A DNA stretch of 64,000 bases from Erpetoichthys calabaricus. Its lineage: Eukaryota > Chordata > Cladistia > Polypteriformes > Polypteridae. A model generated the notes under the pieces. It was not told the origin of the DNA, did not search any database, and saw nothing but the letters and a program-made list of their open reading frames with translations. The position numbers were made by a program, and so were the translations under genes. The stretch spans positions 163,338,733 to 163,402,732 of the forward strand of contig NC_041401.2 in assembly GCF_900747795.2 (NCBI RefSeq), read 5' to 3'. This document shows positions 62,501 through 64,000 of this stretch, piece after piece; positions within the stretch are counted from its first letter, which is position 1, and each line of letters opens with the position of its first letter.

Positions 62501-62748
62501 GTACAATGCTGACCTCTTTCAGGCCATAACAGGTGAGCCAAAATGCATGTTGTCTTAAGGTCATTGTTGACCCTGAGCTGTTACATATTCACTTGTTTTC
62601 CTTTCTGCCCACTTAGATCACTACACCCAAGTGCTAAACTGTAAACAGAGCTGTGCTGTGGAGCTTGCCAGCAGACCTGGTCAAGAAAAACACATCGAGG
62701 ACTTTCTGCCTGGTCACTTCAATTATCTGCAGTTTGCCTACTACAACA
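54009..62748 (+). CDS. p3h1: Prolyl 3-hydroxylase 1 (leprecan), N-terminal part; gene continues past the window
   Basis: ER enzyme that 3-hydroxylates selected prolines of fibrillar procollagen in a complex with CRTAP and cyclophilin B. The visible coding exons are 54009..54458, 56043..56195, 62343..62532 and 62617..62748, giving residues 1-308 and ending at YLQFAYYN. Residues 1 to about 16 (MSRLVALLLLALPAIA) form a signal peptide. Four CXXXC motifs typical of the leprecan/CRTAP N-terminal domain are present: C68-C72, C110-C114, C237-C241 and C273-C277. There is a possible N-glycosylation site NQT at residue 74. Diagnostic stretches are RSPYNYLQVAYFK, AAHTFFVANP, EADFKDLEA and GYNYLEYNADLFQAIT. 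The 2-oxoglutarate dioxygenase domain and ER-retrieval tail must lie to the right. P3H1 is preferred over P3H2/P3H3 because of these sequences and because C1orf50 is the divergent neighbour, as in human. Intron 3 is only 84 bp and intron 2 is 6.1 kb. Confidence 0.93.
54459..56042 (+). other. P3H1 intron 1
   Basis: GT-AG intron (gtaaaa ... ctattag). No clear repeat was recognised. The left half is CpG-richer than the rest of the window, as expected just downstream of a promoter. Confidence 0.6.
56300..56830 (+). repeat. Unclassified interspersed repeat X, copy 2
   Basis: Relative of 30185-30690. The right half is internally duplicated: cagttaacccttcgtacagt with ccggctccgtcag at 56610-56640 recurs as tgacaacccttcgtacagca with ccagctctgtcag at 56770-56802. 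The family is unknown to me. Confidence 0.55.
57035..57720 (-). mobile_element. L1/Tx1-like LINE 3' fragment
   Basis: Starts at the left with tttattgaatgtattgaaac. The reverse strand encodes the ORF2 tail (a cysteine-rich part with LGHMVCAK near 57510-57540, and LDCQVW-type sequence). I recognise the wording tttgggcgaaaatgtttaaa and ttgtccaaaatgtttccagg on the reverse strand from fish L1-like elements. 5'-truncated. In P3H1 intron 2. Confidence 0.72.
58185..58535 (-). mobile_element. V-SINE, decayed
   Basis: Reverse-strand V-SINE: ggagcttatcccagctagca and acaaggcaggagcaaaccct on the left, core atctttggacagtgggagga, and head gccaccacgcctccc on the right. Includes a (CA)n expansion at about 58308-58336. 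In P3H1 intron 2. Confidence 0.82.
59407..59504. repeat. (GATA)n microsatellite, tail of the Rex1 LINE
   Basis: About 24 uninterrupted GATA/TAGA units abutting the 3' end of the minus-strand Rex1 copy. This is the tail that Rex1 copies usually end in, here greatly lengthened. The YLSI-repeat ORFs across it are artefacts. Confidence 0.93.
59505..60236 (-). mobile_element. Rex1/Babar LINE, 5'-truncated copy in P3H1 intron 2
   Basis: Same family as 11797-14380. The 3' signature is actttattaatcctaagggg. The reverse-strand frame 60248..59661 encodes an unbroken C-terminal end: [69 protein letters not shown] and a stop after SFLPRTM. The element is cut off within the palm/thumb part of the reverse transcriptase, so the catalytic FADD is absent. 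Confidence 0.9.
60237..62342 (+). other. P3H1 intron 2, right part, unassigned
   Basis: No repeat family or exon was recognised. Poly-A and poly-T runs lie near 60480 and 60908-60930. The acceptor tttcag at 62337-62342 precedes exon 3. Confidence 0.35.
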
Positions 62749-63720
62749 GTGAGTCCCATTTGGGTGTCCAGGTAGCTGTGTGATGTGCTTCATCATTGTC
62801 ACAACCTTTTTAATTTTTTGGATAAAGTGTTTATTGAAAGTCACAAAAAGCTAACATGGTAAAAAATAGAAATAAATTTACCTTAACAAATTAACAACCC
62901 AATGACCTGCATTCCACACTCCTCCAACCAAAAGCCCAAACCAGCTCTGCAGGATCCAAAGTTCTAAATGACCATGAAAGAAAAGTCTGTGTGGATCAAA
63001 AAGTCATCAACAGCACTGTATCAACTTCATCAAGGAGGTAAAAAGTTGAAGATTAGGGCTGGAGTCATGATCAAGAGCCAACCACAGATGCACTGCATAT
63101 ATCATTTCTGACCATTTATCAATGTAGAGGCCAGAATCAGATTTATAAAACTTGCATATGCATTAAAAGAGGCTTGAACTGTGCATATTCAACTTTCACA
63201 GCAAAAGTCAGATTTATAAAAGTAAACTTGGCGGGAGAACTTGCAAATATCTTATGGCAGCTTTAACGAATATGTATGCAACATTTCAAGGAAAGTGTAA
63301 AATGACGACACCTATGATAAAGTAGGTGAATGCAGCCAAACCAGGTAAATACCGACTCACATATATAATGAATCATATCACCAAACTGTTTTTATAATGT
63401 GTGTTGATGTGACAGACATATTAAACCTCAAATATGATGAATATATTGTAACATAAAGACTCTATTTTAGTTTGCTTTAAAGAGGGTCAATGCTGCGTAT
63501 TTGCACTGAAGAACTTACTTGGGTTTTCCTTAGTTTATATTTGCTACCTGTTGTCACTTCTCAGGTTGTCAATGATTGCATTAAGTAAAAACACAGACGT
63601 GATTCACTCCCTGTGTACAGAAAGCCCTAAATCACATACCCTACAGCATATTCATAGCATAATTCTTTGAGACAGCATAGTTTGTTTTGCACTGCTTGAA
63701 AACTATGCAAATATACATAC
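62749..63720 (+). other. Start of P3H1 intron 4
   Basis: Begins gtgagt. About 62800-63110 looks like an old LINE 3' end in reverse (tgtttattgaaagtcacaaa), only weakly supported. The rest is AT-rich and unassigned. Confidence 0.35.
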
Positions 63721-63723
63721 AGT

Positions 63724-64000
63724 ACAGCTAGTCATCAACTTACGACCTATGAGTCTTATGACCATTCGACTTACGATCACTACCATGTCTCATGGGCAAA
63801 CAACAGTTTTTGCCACGCCAGCTTCATATGCCGTGACTCGTTCATCTTGACCTCAGTTTATTACCTGTGGTAATAAATATTACAAGCCATATGAAACAGA
63901 GCAGAGGAAATTAGGAGCCCACTTATTTTAAAGTGACATTACATTGTATAAGAATAAAAAGGAAGAGGAAGGTATAGTGAAGGAAGAGTTTAGTTATTGG
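63724..64000. mobile_element. Pogo/Tigger-like DNA transposon, left end; runs off the window
   Basis: The left end cagctagtcatcaacttacg follows a TA, then gaccattcgacttacgatca. This resembles TIRs of the form caggtagtcctcgacttacg found in vertebrate pogo-like elements. The right end is outside the window. Confidence 0.5.

Overview
The window is vertebrate nuclear DNA, most likely from a ray-finned fish. The evidence is spliced genes with vertebrate-type exons plus a fish-like repeat load: V-SINEs, Rex1/Babar LINEs ending in GATA repeats, many decayed Tc1/mariner copies, hAT, pogo/Tigger-like and PIF/Harbinger-like non-autonomous elements, and L1, L2 and RTE-like LINE pieces. The style recalls bichir or reedfish, but that is only an impression from the repeats. 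Three host genes can be supported and everything else is repeats or unassigned DNA. I saw no convincing retroviral, Polinton, CRISPR, rRNA or tRNA gene.

Layout. (1) 1-4.5 kb: a V-SINE, an old Rex1 piece and a pogo-like element. (2) 4517-20196, plus strand: AP5B1, the beta subunit of the AP-5 adaptor, in two coding exons split by a 12.9 kb intron packed with nested transposons. (3) 20.2-21.5 kb: a short convergent intergenic stretch. (4) 21532-33182, minus strand: the C1orf50 homologue in five coding exons, all with consensus splice sites. (5) 33.2-54.0 kb: a gene-free stretch with L2, L1, two hAT copies, a complete Harbinger-like element with 3-bp target duplication, a Tc1 relic, a Tc1 fold-back and a SINE. 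(6) 54009 to beyond the right edge, plus strand: the first four coding exons of P3H1 (prolyl 3-hydroxylase 1), with repeats in its introns.

How the genes relate. C1orf50 and P3H1 are head-to-head, as in the human genome, but 20.8 kb apart. AP5B1 faces C1orf50 tail-to-tail and is not linked to this pair in human. The products work in different places: AP5B1 on late endosomes, P3H1 on procollagen in the ER, and C1orf50 has no settled role. No operon-like logic is expected.

Nothing here demands a new biological system. The most unusual structures are in the repeats: an 8.5 kb inverted pair of Harbinger-like elements carrying four later insertions inside the AP5B1 intron, a Tc1 derivative folded into a hairpin with arms of about 186 nt, and a TIR element carrying a diverged piece of a Harbinger-like interior.
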